Assembly: GCA_945901065.1 (NCBI GenBank)
Contig: CAMDKI010000001.1
Coordinates: 372,001-436,000, forward strand
DNA: 64,000 nucleotides
Direction of reading: 5' to 3'
Source of the DNA: Chitinophaga pinensis
GTDB lineage: Bacteria > Bacteroidota > Bacteroidia > Chitinophagales > CAIOSU01
Shown here: positions 16,948 to 25,149 of the stretch, one piece after another
Position numbering within the stretch: position 1 is the first letter of the stretch
Layout: each line of letters opens with the position of its first letter
Notes under the pieces: model-generated
Database searches by the model: none
What the model was told of the DNA's origin: nothing
What the model saw: the letters and a program-made list of their open reading frames with translations, nothing else
Position numbers and translations under genes: made by a program

Positions 16948-18495
16948 TGCAGGGTTTTCAAGCGTTGCTTTTTGCATTTTTGCCCATTCAATGTTATTCT
17001 GCGGAATTTCGTTGGTAGGGTCCAATGCCACGGCCTTGTTACAAGCATCTATGGCTTTATCGTACTCTTTAAGTTGGTTGTAGGCAGCACAAATGTTGTT
17101 CCAAGCATCAAAACTTTTAGGGTTTAGCTCCAGTATTTTCTGGTTGGCAGCTATACACCCTAAGAAATCTCCCTCATTGTATTTCTTGATGCCTATTTTA
17201 AACAAATCTTGTGGGGTAGGGGCTATGGTATCAATTATTACCAGTTCTTTCTTTTTGCTAAAAGTATCCAGCTCAAAATCAGGCAATACATCTGCCGCGT
17301 GCAGCAAGTTATAGGTTATGGGGTCGTAAATGTCATAATCGATAAACACACGCTTAAATTGGGTTAAGTTATAGGCTGCTATGCTCATGATGGCAAACAC
17401 ACCTGCGTAGAGCGCAATTTTTCTTTTTTGCACCAATTGATTAATAATTGCCGGCAGCACAATGGCTACCATAAACAGCAGTATCCACTCCAAGTAGTTG
17501 ATGTACCGTAAGTTTAGGGTTGCAAAAGTCACTGCCATGGCATCGAGCGCAAATAAGGCCACAATAATGAGCCCATCGGCTTGTCTTAGTTCTTTTTTAG
17601 CCATGTAATAACCCAAACAAACCAAGCCAAGCAACAACAGCACGGGCGACAGCAATGCATAATCTAGCAAAATTCGGTACCAATGGCCCTGCTGGTATAA
17701 GTAGTGGTAGCTATTGTATTGGTTGTAGGCTATGCCCTCGCCCATTACCGAAAAAATAGTCATGAAATTATCCCAACCGAGAAACACGGTGTATGCGGTG
17801 ATAAGCAATACCGGAACGGCAGCGGCCACTATCAGACCGTCGGTAAATCGATATTTCCCTTTTTCCTTGAAATAGTATACCAACCAAACCAAAGCAAAGC
17901 CAGGCAAGAACATAAGGCTGGGTTCTTTTTCCAATACCAATAGCACCTGCATTACTATAAAGTATGCCAACCATTTGTAGGAAGGTGTTTTTAAGTATTG
18001 CAAAAACGTAAAGACTGTGGCTACCACAAACAAATAATTGCTATTGTCCATTAAGGCGCGCCTTGCTATGCCCAAACCCAAGGGTGCTGTAACCAATAAC
18101 ACGGCAAAGAGCAGTGCCGGTAAGGGTCCATACCGCTCTTTGGCAAACCTAAAAGAAAGGAAAACCACAAGACTATATGAAAGGGTGGATAGCCAACTAA
18201 GCGCAGCCATGCCATCAAAAATGTTTACAAAAACCCATGCCTGAAACAGATGCACTATGCGCAATGGTGATGGCCACACGTACTTATCAGGTCTATCGGC
18301 ATGGTATTTTGCAACGTGTTTCATGCCGTCCATAAAGCCATCGGCCTTAAGGGTAAGGGCATAGTTCATATAGTTACCCTCATCGGCATTCAACCTATAT
18401 TCGCCCTCGTTGGGGAAACTTAGATACAGGCCAAGTACCATACCTGCAATGATTAGCAAGCAGGCAATCTCGTATTTTAATTTTATTAATGCCAT
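16942..18495 (-). CDS. GT39-like membrane glycosyltransferase with C-terminal TPRs
   Basis: 517 residues from ATG 18495. An in-frame TTG at 18528 is less likely. The N-terminus has a transmembrane helix followed by LNADEGNYMNYAL, the acidic DE pair (Asp38-Glu39) used by polyprenyl-phosphate-sugar-dependent ArnT/PMT-type transferases. About ten further hydrophobic helices extend to about residue 380. After a periplasmic linker, residues about 430-515 carry two to three TPRs (YNEGDFLGCIAANQKILELN, AWNNICAAYNQLKEYDKAID). The fold is inner-membrane GT-C; lipid or protein glycosylation is inferred and the acceptor is unknown. The TPR tail is an extra compared with ArnT and may bind a partner. It is monocistronic and divergent from parC. 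Confidence 0.75.
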   Translation of the reverse strand: MALIKLKYEIACLLIIAGMVLGLYLSFPNEGEYRLNADEGNYMNYALTLKADGFMDGMKHVAKYHADRPDKYVWPSPLRIVHLFQAWVFVNIFDGMAALSWLSTLSYSLVVFLSFRFAKERYGPLPALLFAVLLVTAPLGLGIARRALMDNSNYLFVVATVFTFLQYLKTPSYKWLAYFIVMQVLLVLEKEPSLMFLPGFALVWLVYYFKEKGKYRFTDGLIVAAAVPVLLITAYTVFLGWDNFMTIFSVMGEGIAYNQYNSYHYLYQQGHWYRILLDYALLSPVLLLLGLVCLGYYMAKKELRQADGLIIVALFALDAMAVTFATLNLRYINYLEWILLFMVAIVLPAIINQLVQKRKIALYAGVFAIMSIAAYNLTQFKRVFIDYDIYDPITYNLLHAADVLPDFELDTFSKKKELVIIDTIAPTPQDLFKIGIKKYNEGDFLGCIAANQKILELNPKSFDAWNNICAAYNQLKEYDKAIDACNKAVALDPTNEIPQNNIEWAKMQKATLENPAK

Positions 18496-18841
18496 ATAGT
18501 AGCTGCTAAAATAGATAATGGGCACCAATTCGGCCTTATAAACATGAAAAGATTATAATCAAACAATATGGACTTGCTTTCTGCATCGTAAAAGCAATGG
18601 TTTCCCACACCCTTTTGTTATTATCTACTAAATAAAATAGCCGAAGGGGTGTTATCTTTGTTATTGGAGTAGTACTGAGGTTGATGTACAATGTACGATG
18701 TACAAAGTACGATGTAATTAAAATGAAGGATGAAGTAATCGTTCTTAGCATTTCCTTTGTGCACTTCGTGGTTAAGCAAATAATACCATTGTACTTTGTA
18801 CATCGTACATTGTACATCCAGAATACATTGTACATAAACCC
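18496..18841. other. 346-bp divergent region filled by an inverted heptad-repeat array
   Basis: No gene is seen. The tract 18683-18836 is built from degenerate 7-bp TGTACNA repeats in inverted arms (listed separately) and ends 5 bp before the parC start. Between the arms is CCTTTGTGCACTTCGTGGTT (18754-18773), a word of the type often seen scattered in bacterial intergenic DNA. Confidence 0.6.
18683..18818. repeat. Long inverted repeat made of TGTACNA heptads
   Basis: Left arm 18683-18710 and right arm 18791-18818 are perfect reverse complements over 28 bp, separated by 80 bp. Each arm is four copies of a degenerate heptamer (TGTACAA, TGTACGA, TGTACAA, AGTACGA). A further degraded copy (TACATTGTACAT) lies at 18824-18835. 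Confidence 0.9.
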
Positions 18842-21751
18842 ATGAGTGAAGAGCTAGAAGAGGATTTACCATTAGACGAACAGCCCATTGAAGGCAGCGA
18901 GCAGCTATCGGGCTCGGTGCAGGTTGGTGGTATGTACAAAGATTGGTTCTTGGATTACGCCTCGTACGTAATTTTGGAGCGTGCCGTGCCTGCCATTGAA
19001 GATGGCCTAAAGCCCGTGCAGCGACGCATTCTCCACTCTATGAAGGTGATTGATGATGGCCGATTCAATAAGGTAGCCAACATTATTGGGCAAACCATGC
19101 AGTACCACCCCCACGGCGATGCCGCTATTGGCGATGCTATGGTGAACATGGGCCAAAAAGACCTGCTTATTGAGTGCCAAGGTAACTGGGGCGATATACG
19201 CACTGGCGACGGCGCGGCAGCACCCCGCTATATTGAGGCGCGCTTAAGCAAGTTTGCGCTTGAAGTGGCTTTTAATGGCGATACCACCGAGTGGCAACTA
19301 TCATACGACGGACGAAAGCAGGAGCCCGTAGCCTTGCCCATGAAATTCCCTTTGCTGTTGGCACAGGGCGTTGAGGGTATTGCGGTAGGTTTGGCCACCA
19401 AGGTATTGCCCCACAACTTTATTGAGCTCATTGATGGCTCCATTGCCATATTGAAAGGCGAGGACGTAGTTATTTATCCCGACTTTTTAACCGGCGGCTC
19501 GGTTGATGTAACCGAATACAATGGCGGGGCCCGAGGTGGTAGGGTGAAGGTAAGGGCCAAAATTGACAGCCCGGATAAGAAGACCCTCATTATAAGGGAA
19601 ATACCTTACGGAACTACTACCACTAGCATTATCGATAGTATTATCAAAGCCAACGATAAGGGCAAGATTAAGATTAAGAAAGTAGTGGATAACACCGCTG
19701 CCGATGTAGAATTGGTAGTAGAGTTGGCACCTGGCATTTCGCCGGATGTAACTATTGATGCGCTTTACGCCTTCACGGAATGTGAGGTGAGCATATCGCC
19801 AAACGCTTGTATCATCATCAAGGACAAGCCGCACTTTCTGAACGTAAACGAGATACTGAGGTTGTGCACCTTCCAGACCAAGGAACTGCTGCGCCAAGAG
19901 TTGGAGATTGAGAAGCTTGAGCTGGAAGAGAAATGGCACTTTGCCTCGTTGGAGAAGATTTTCATCGAGAACCGGATCTATCGTGATATTGAGGAAGAAG
20001 AAACTTGGGAGGGTGTAATAGCAGCCATTGATAAGGGTTTAGAACCGTTCAAGGGCATTTTCCATCGCGAGATTACCGAAGAGGATATTTTAAAGCTTAC
20101 CGAAATACGCATTAAGCGTATTTCTAAGTTTGATGCCTTTAAGGCCGATGAGCTGATAAAAAAGCTGGAAGACGACCTAAAGCAGGTAAAACACCACTTG
20201 AAACATCTCACCGATTATGCCATTGCCTACTACCAACGCTTGAAAGATAAGTACAGCAAAGGTCGCCAGCGCAAAACGGAAATCCGTTTGTTCGATAGTA
20301 TACAAGCGGCACAGGTGGCAGTTGCCAACCAAAAGCTATACGTAAACCGCGAGGAGGGTTTTATTGGTTATGGCATGAAAAAGGATGAGTACATTGGCGA
20401 TTGCTCTGATATTGATGACATTATCGTGTTCTTGTCTGATGGGCGCTACCAAGTAACCAAGGTTAGTGAAAAGGCCTTTGTAGGCAAGGACATAATTCAC
20501 GCGGGCGTTTGGAAACGCGGCGATGAACGCATGGTTTACAATGCCGCCTATTGGGATACCAAGAGCAAGCGTGCCTTTGTGAAACGCTTTACAGTGCCAG
20601 CCGTTACCCGCGATAAGGAATATGATGTAACCCAAGGAGCGAAGAGCAGTAAAGTACTTTACTTTAGTGCCAACCCCAATGGCGAGGCTGAGATAGTGAG
20701 CGTGCTACTTACCCCAGGCAGCACCGCAAGGGTAAAGAAATTTGATTTTGATTTTTCGACACTTGAGATAAAGGGCCGCACCAGTAAGGGTAATACCTTG
20801 ACTAAATACCCGGTTAAGAAAATAGACAAGATATCATCGGGTACTTCTACTTTGGGTGGTATTGATGTGTGGTTGGATGAATCGGTGGGTAGGTTGAACA
20901 TGGAAGAGCGTGGCCGCTACTTAGGCAACTTTGAGGGCGATGACAAGATATTGGTGATATACAAAGACGGCCACTATGAGATAACTGGCTTTGAGATGAC
21001 CAACCGTTATGAGCTATCGGATATACTCATTATCAAGCAACTGAATATTGAAGAAGTGGTTACTGCTATCCACTACGATGCAGAGAAGCAGAACTACTTT
21101 GTGAAGCGTTTCTATATTGAGCAAACCAAGCCTGGGCAGAAATACTTGTTTATTAGCGAAGCCAAGGATAGTAAGTTGGTGTTGCTTACACTAGATAACC
21201 GCCCGAATGTTGAGGTAAAAGTGACAAAGGGCAAAGCCAAAACCCCAGAAACAGAAGTGCTGGCCTTGGCCGACTTTATCGATATCAAGGGTTGGAAAGC
21301 GTTGGGCAACCGCCTAAGCCTAAACGATGTGGTGAAAGTAACCAAACTGGATAGCGACCCTGACCCAGAGCCAGAACCTATGCCCGACGGCAATGATGAT
21401 GATGACGACGACAGCGGCGAAACCTTAGGCGATGATACTGCAGACGAGGGTAATGATGATGCGGATGGTGATGAAATAACAGTTACAGAAGACGAAACCG
21501 AAGAGGAGAGTGATGACGAGGCCGTTACCGATGAGGCCCCAGCCCCTAAACCTGCGCCAAAGCCAGCACCTAAGCCTGAGCCTATTGCCCCCAAACCAAC
21601 AGCCCCAAAACTAGAAGAGCCCAAAGCAACCGAACCAGAACCCGATAGCACTAAGCTAAACACCGGTAGCGAAGTAGAGTGGGATATGCAGAAAAAGACC
21701 AAAACCACTAAGCCTTCGCCGCCAGATACTAGTCAGGGTAGTTTGTTTTGA
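18842..21751 (+). CDS. parC: DNA topoisomerase IV subunit A
   Basis: 969 residues. The catalytic breakage-rejoining subunit that decatenates chromosomes together with ParE. Visible: winged-helix entry YASYVILERAVPAIEDGLKP, RRILHSM, the QYHPHGDAAIGDAM motif, and the active-site Tyr130 in GAAAPRYIEARLSK. This is followed by tower and coiled-coil regions and a degenerate C-terminal propeller (about 500-830) without the gyrase GyrA box. This, with the sequence around Tyr130, favours ParC over GyrA. The last about 130 residues are a low-complexity tail: runs of Asp/Glu (NDDDDDDSGE), then repeated APKP units. The start ATG is 5 bp after the inverted heptad array. parE is not adjacent. Confidence 0.88.
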   Translation: MSEELEEDLPLDEQPIEGSEQLSGSVQVGGMYKDWFLDYASYVILERAVPAIEDGLKPVQRRILHSMKVIDDGRFNKVANIIGQTMQYHPHGDAAIGDAMVNMGQKDLLIECQGNWGDIRTGDGAAAPRYIEARLSKFALEVAFNGDTTEWQLSYDGRKQEPVALPMKFPLLLAQGVEGIAVGLATKVLPHNFIELIDGSIAILKGEDVVIYPDFLTGGSVDVTEYNGGARGGRVKVRAKIDSPDKKTLIIREIPYGTTTTSIIDSIIKANDKGKIKIKKVVDNTAADVELVVELAPGISPDVTIDALYAFTECEVSISPNACIIIKDKPHFLNVNEILRLCTFQTKELLRQELEIEKLELEEKWHFASLEKIFIENRIYRDIEEEETWEGVIAAIDKGLEPFKGIFHREITEEDILKLTEIRIKRISKFDAFKADELIKKLEDDLKQVKHHLKHLTDYAIAYYQRLKDKYSKGRQRKTEIRLFDSIQAAQVAVANQKLYVNREEGFIGYGMKKDEYIGDCSDIDDIIVFLSDGRYQVTKVSEKAFVGKDIIHAGVWKRGDERMVYNAAYWDTKSKRAFVKRFTVPAVTRDKEYDVTQGAKSSKVLYFSANPNGEAEIVSVLLTPGSTARVKKFDFDFSTLEIKGRTSKGNTLTKYPVKKIDKISSGTSTLGGIDVWLDESVGRLNMEERGRYLGNFEGDDKILVIYKDGHYEITGFEMTNRYELSDILIIKQLNIEEVVTAIHYDAEKQNYFVKRFYIEQTKPGQKYLFISEAKDSKLVLLTLDNRPNVEVKVTKGKAKTPETEVLALADFIDIKGWKALGNRLSLNDVVKVTKLDSDPDPEPEPMPDGNDDDDDDSGETLGDDTADEGNDDADGDEITVTEDETEEESDDEAVTDEAPAPKPAPKPAPKPEPIAPKPTAPKLEEPKATEPEPDSTKLNTGSEVEWDMQKKTKTTKPSPPDTSQGSLF

Positions 21752-21826
21752 TGGAGTTGATCCTTGCGCACAAAATTATTAATAGTTAACACTATTAATG
21801 ATTTTATATTAAATTGTGTGAAAAAA

Positions 21827-22249
21827 ATGTCAGACTTTAAAACATTCGATGGGGAGCACATCCTTACTAGTTCTGATGACCAAACAATTATTTTAACTAC
21901 TCATCGCATTAGATATCAGAAGATTTTTGATGTAAAATCAATAATGCTAAATCACGTTGCAGGTATTGAGATTAGGTATCACAGCCAACCTTGGCTTGCA
22001 TTTTTGGGCGGGATTGCCATTATTGGTGGCATTATCGGCGGTATGACTGAGGATGAATCCTTTTTTGCAGCATGCGCAGTGGGAAGTATTTTGATTGCGA
22101 TTTACTTCCTTACACGAAGGCACAGCATTATAATAAACTCTGATGGGAAAACCACTATATCATTTCTAACCAAAGGGATGGCTCGCGAAAGTGCACTGGA
22201 CTTCGTTAATCAAGTGGAAAAAGCCATTGCCAATTATAGTGCGTATTAG
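21827..22249 (+). CDS. Small PH-like membrane protein, unknown
   Basis: 140 residues from ATG 21827 (MSDFKTFDGEHILTSSDDQT). The longer frame from TTG at 21764 is not needed. An N-terminal beta-rich part (about 1-50: ILTTHRIRYQKIFDVKSIML) resembles the start of bacterial pleckstrin-homology-like domains. Two hydrophobic helices follow (about 54-73 and 79-93), then another beta segment and an amphipathic C-terminal helix (ESALDFVNQVEKAIANY). This suggests an inner-membrane protein with a split PH-like domain. No motif indicates an enzyme. It lies 76 bp after parC and converges with the S24 repressor gene. Function unknown. Confidence 0.65.
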   Translation: MSDFKTFDGEHILTSSDDQTIILTTHRIRYQKIFDVKSIMLNHVAGIEIRYHSQPWLAFLGGIAIIGGIIGGMTEDESFFAACAVGSILIAIYFLTRRHSIIINSDGKTTISFLTKGMARESALDFVNQVEKAIANYSAY

Positions 22250-22270
22250 TCGACCAAGGACCACCGAAAA

Positions 22271-23062
22271 TTACGCTTTTCCCTTCAGCTGCATCACTTC
22301 GCGCTGCAGCTCTAGCATCATGCCCATCATGCGCTCAATGCTCATGTCTTGCTCGGCTGGGGCGTGGCTAATGAAAAGTTTGGCTTTCCATACTTCCACC
22401 ACATCCTCCAACGGTATTTCGTAGGGGCTGTAGCTAGGGTTGTCGGAGCGCAAAAGGAGCTTTTGCGTTTCGGGTAACTGATTGAATAGGCGCTTATAAA
22501 CAATACCATCGTTTCTGGAAACCACCACGTAAGTAAGGCCATCTTTAATGCCCGTCCAGTCTTGTATATATTCACCCACTACCACCGAGCCTGGTTGTAA
22601 AGGCAACATGCTATCGCCACTAATCTCAAACGCACGGTACGTACCTTCGCTTAAAAACGGCAAACGGAAACGCGGTAGTTCTTCAATATACTCTGGGTCG
22701 GCATAGCCGTTTAGGTAGCCTGCGGCTGCTTTGGCAGGCACCAACTCAACAAACTCGCGGTTCTGCTCGTCCACGGTTATGGTAAGCACCCTAAGTTTGC
22801 GGCCTTCGGTATCAACGTTGCCGGCTTCTTCCTTAAACAAGTTTTTGGCGGCAATTTTGCTCAAGTTGCGGCTCAGTAGTTGGTCTAACGATAGGTTGAA
22901 CATTTTTGCTAAGGCACGTTGCACATCCAAGTTTGGTTTGGCACGGCCTTCTTCGTACGCACCTAGGGTGGCGCGTTTAATTTTTAAAAGGTCGGCAAAC
23001 TCTTGTTGGGTAATACCTTTCTGCTTGCGTAGAAAGCGAATATTGACGTTGATTATGTCCAT
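22271..23062 (-). CDS. XRE-family repressor with LexA-type S24 autoprotease
   Basis: 263 residues. N-terminal helix-turn-helix of XRE/Cro type (about 3-65: FLRKQKGITQQEFADLLKI) and a C-terminal S24 peptidase domain (about 105-235). The self-cleavage apparatus is complete: an Ala-Gly site (AAAGYLNGY, Ala114-Gly115), nucleophile Ser151 in ISGDSMLP and Lys190 in IVYKRLF. By family knowledge such proteins cleave themselves when RecA filaments form and derepress target genes. Divergent from dinB with 114 bp between starts, so it probably controls dinB and itself. The HTH is XRE-type, not the winged helix of true LexA, so I call it LexA-like rather than LexA. A two-box promoter is visible at 23115-23147. 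Confidence 0.85.
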   Translation of the reverse strand: MDIINVNIRFLRKQKGITQQEFADLLKIKRATLGAYEEGRAKPNLDVQRALAKMFNLSLDQLLSRNLSKIAAKNLFKEEAGNVDTEGRKLRVLTITVDEQNREFVELVPAKAAAGYLNGYADPEYIEELPRFRLPFLSEGTYRAFEISGDSMLPLQPGSVVVGEYIQDWTGIKDGLTYVVVSRNDGIVYKRLFNQLPETQKLLLRSDNPSYSPYEIPLEDVVEVWKAKLFISHAPAEQDMSIERMMGMMLELQREVMQLKGKA

Positions 23063-23114
23063 GGCAGCTCTTGCGGTCGTCTAAAGAAATTAGTACCTTT
23101 GGCTAAAGATATTA

Positions 23115-23147
23115 CAAATATACTAACAAATATCCCACAATTGCAAA
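23115..23147 (-). promoter_or_regulatory. Bacteroidota-type promoter for the S24 repressor gene
   Basis: On the minus strand, TTTG (23147-23144), 21 bp, then TATATTTG (23122-23115). This matches the TTTG/TANNTTTG consensus. The predicted start is about 45 bp before the ATG at 23062. TTAGTA/TACTAA half-sites at 23090-23095, 23121-23126 and 23162-23167 are possible operator elements. Confidence 0.6.
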
Positions 23148-23176
23148 TCAATCAATTTTCTTTAGTATTGTAGCGT

Positions 23177-24373
23177 ATGACTGCCGATAGTGAGCGCACC
23201 ATATTGCACATGGACTTGGACAGTTTCTTTGTCTCGGTAGAGCGGCTCAAGAACCCGGAGCTGGTAGGCAAGCCTGTAATTGTAGGCGGCAGCAGCAAGC
23301 GTGGGGTAGTGGCAGCCTGCAGCTACGAAACCCGGAAATTTGGTGTGCATAGCGCCATGCCCATGATGCAGGCGCTTAAATTGTGCCCCGATGCTATTGT
23401 TATCGGTGGCAGCCATGGCGAGTATAGCCTGTATAGCAAGCAAGTAACTAATATTATCAGAGAAGAAGCGCCGTTGTTCGAGAAATCGAGCATTGATGAG
23501 TTTTATATCGACCTTACGGGCATGGAGAAGTATTTTGGCTGCTACCAATGGGCCACCAAGCTCAGGCAGCGCATTATAACCGAAACCAACCTGCCCATAT
23601 CCTTCGGCTTATCGGTAAATAAAATGATGGCCAAAATAGCCACGGGCGAGGCCAAACCCAACGGGCAATTGATGATACCTCGCGGCACGGAAGCTGAGTT
23701 TTTGGCCTCGATGAAGGTGGGCAAAATTCCGTTCATTGGCGAGAAAACCGAAGAGACCCTTAATAAGTTGGGCATCAAAACCGTCGGCCAATTAGCGAAC
23801 TACAATCCTAAACACTTAGAGCAGTTTATCGGTAGCCATGCCATCAGTTTGCAACAGCGGGCAAGGGGTATTGATAATAGCCCCGTAACGCCTTTTCATG
23901 AGGCCAAATCGGTGAGCACGGAGCGTACGTTTTATGAAGATACCATGGATGAGGTTTACCTGCGCTCGCTGCTGAGCGCTATGGTGGAGAAAGTGGCTTT
24001 TGAGCTGCGTGATGATAACAAAATGGCGGCTTGTGTAACGGTAAAAGTGCGCTACCCCGATTTTAAAACCGTAAGCAAACAAGGCATGGTAGAACTTACC
24101 GCCAGCGACCATATTTTTGCCGAAAAGGCGCACCAACTGTTCAATGAGCTGTGGGACCATAAAACACCCATCCGCCTACTGGGTTTCCGATTGGGTAACT
24201 TGGAGCACGGCCAACAGCAATTGGATATGTTTAGGGATAAGCCTGAGCAGGTAAAGCTCTACCAAGCCCTCGATAAAATTAAGAGCCTACATGGCAACAA
24301 CAAAATTGCCCGCGCCAGCGGCATTGGGCATAAAGTTCATGATAAGGATGCGAACCCGTTTAGCAGGGAGTAG
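23177..24373 (+). CDS. dinB: DNA polymerase IV (Y-family translesion polymerase)
   Basis: 398 residues. Error-prone polymerase that bypasses lesions. Catalytic acidic residues are visible: Asp13 in HMDLDSFF and Asp107-Glu108 in SSIDEFYIDL. The steric-gate region (DLDSFFVSVE), the fingers motif SYETRKFGVHSAMP, helix-hairpin-helix LNKLGIKTVGQLA and a little-finger domain (about 250-360) are all present. QLDMF near 355 resembles a beta-clamp binding motif (QxxLxF type), though it is not at the extreme C-terminus. Full length. The gene diverges from the S24 repressor, and TAGTATTG at 23164-23171 is one mismatch from a -7 box only 6 bp before the ATG, hinting at a near-leaderless mRNA. SOS-like control is inferred from context. 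Confidence 0.93.
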   Translation: MTADSERTILHMDLDSFFVSVERLKNPELVGKPVIVGGSSKRGVVAACSYETRKFGVHSAMPMMQALKLCPDAIVIGGSHGEYSLYSKQVTNIIREEAPLFEKSSIDEFYIDLTGMEKYFGCYQWATKLRQRIITETNLPISFGLSVNKMMAKIATGEAKPNGQLMIPRGTEAEFLASMKVGKIPFIGEKTEETLNKLGIKTVGQLANYNPKHLEQFIGSHAISLQQRARGIDNSPVTPFHEAKSVSTERTFYEDTMDEVYLRSLLSAMVEKVAFELRDDNKMAACVTVKVRYPDFKTVSKQGMVELTASDHIFAEKAHQLFNELWDHKTPIRLLGFRLGNLEHGQQQLDMFRDKPEQVKLYQALDKIKSLHGNNKIARASGIGHKVHDKDANPFSRE

Positions 24374-24378
24374 GCTAC

Positions 24379-24402
24379 AGTTGACGGTTTACAGACCACG
24401 GT
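24379..24402. repeat. Short heptad-repeat remnant after dinB
   Basis: GTTGACG GTTTACA GACCACG is a three-unit degenerate 7-bp array of the same style as the GTCCA arrays at 53.0, 55.4 and 59.1 kb. Confidence 0.5.
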
Positions 24403-24516
24403 GTGCTCAAAGTAGTGTTTAATGATTGTCTCAAATTTTATAGAAAATATGTTGCTTAGCTCTTTTCTGAACTAAACCAACAATCCGTATATTCATCATT
24501 GTATAAACTAAGCACT

Positions 24517-24759
24517 ATGTCATTAAAAGATGCTCGAAGTAGCCTGCACCTGCTCATTGACGCGATTGATGACGAGGGTGTATTGAATATTTGTAAAGAA
24601 ATACTGGAGCGTGAAAAGGTTCGTACCCAAGAAGCTTGGGATATGATTTCAGACGAGGAAAAAGCGAGTATTGAAAGAGGTTTGGCCGATATTGAAGCAG
24701 GAAGGCTTAGCAGCTATGAGGATGTAAGAAAATCCATTAAGGAGCGCTTTAACTTTTAG
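24517..24759 (+). CDS. Small antitoxin-like protein
   Basis: 80 residues from ATG 24517 (MSLKDARSSLHLLIDAIDDEG). An in-frame TTG at 24499 is rejected. The protein is acidic and helical. The C-terminus (ISDEEKASIERGLADIEAGR, then SSYEDVRKSIKERF) has the pattern seen in Bacteroidota antitoxins paired with RelE/ParE-type toxins. No toxin gene overlaps or follows on the same strand: the next gene, 120 bp on, is a second antitoxin-like protein (DUF433). The call rests on composition and pattern, not on a strict motif. If real, it is an orphan or acts on a toxin encoded elsewhere. Confidence 0.55.
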   Translation: MSLKDARSSLHLLIDAIDDEGVLNICKEILEREKVRTQEAWDMISDEEKASIERGLADIEAGRLSSYEDVRKSIKERFNF

Positions 24760-24867
24760 CCCACACACCACAGCTTCGCGTCCTTTGCGGTTTTCCTTAG
24801 CACACGTTGCGGTTAAACTTTTCCCCAACCAATCAATCAACCAGTCAACAAATCCACCAAAATACCC

Positions 24868-24875
24868 TACTTTTG
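24868..24875 (+). promoter_or_regulatory. -7 box TACTTTTG just before the DUF433 gene
   Basis: Perfect TANNTTTG match ending 4 bp before the ATG at 24880, so the mRNA would be leaderless or nearly so. No clear -33 box. Confidence 0.4.
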
Positions 24876-24879
24876 CCGC

Positions 24880-25089
24880 ATGGAATGGCGCAACCACATT
24901 GTTTTGAACCAAGAGGGAAAACCAAGTATTAAGGGTACTAAAATTACCTTAGAGCAATTGATGGAAGGCCTTTCGCTAGAGTGGAGCTTGGATGAATTGC
25001 TGGAGAACTACCCCCACATGCGCAAAAATGACCTTTTGGCCGTATTTGCCTACCTAAAAGAGTGCCTGCACGATAAGGAAGTGAAATAA
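24880..25089 (+). CDS. DUF433 antitoxin-like protein
   Basis: 69 residues with the DUF433 pattern: WRNHIVLNQEGKPSIKGTKIT (start of the winged-helix DNA-binding fold), LEQLMEGLSLEWSLDELLENYPHM and a terminal helix VFAYLKECLHDKE. DUF433 proteins are usually the antitoxin half of a pair with a DUF5615 PIN-like nuclease gene directly downstream. Here the next gene (galU) is on the opposite strand and no PIN-like protein is present, so the partner is missing. An antitoxin-like protein lies 120 bp upstream. A solitary DUF433 could be a remnant or a stand-alone regulator. Confidence 0.8.
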   Translation: MEWRNHIVLNQEGKPSIKGTKITLEQLMEGLSLEWSLDELLENYPHMRKNDLLAVFAYLKECLHDKEVK

Positions 25090-25149
25090 TCGAATCTAAC
25101 TAAAATCGGTCGCTGTTGGCTGGATGGGTTTAACTCCATTAAGCAGTAG

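Noticed and set aside
21112-21708. 198-aa minus ORF opposite the parC tail
   Set aside because: Ser/Gly-rich shadow of the Asp/Pro-rich tail codons in parC.
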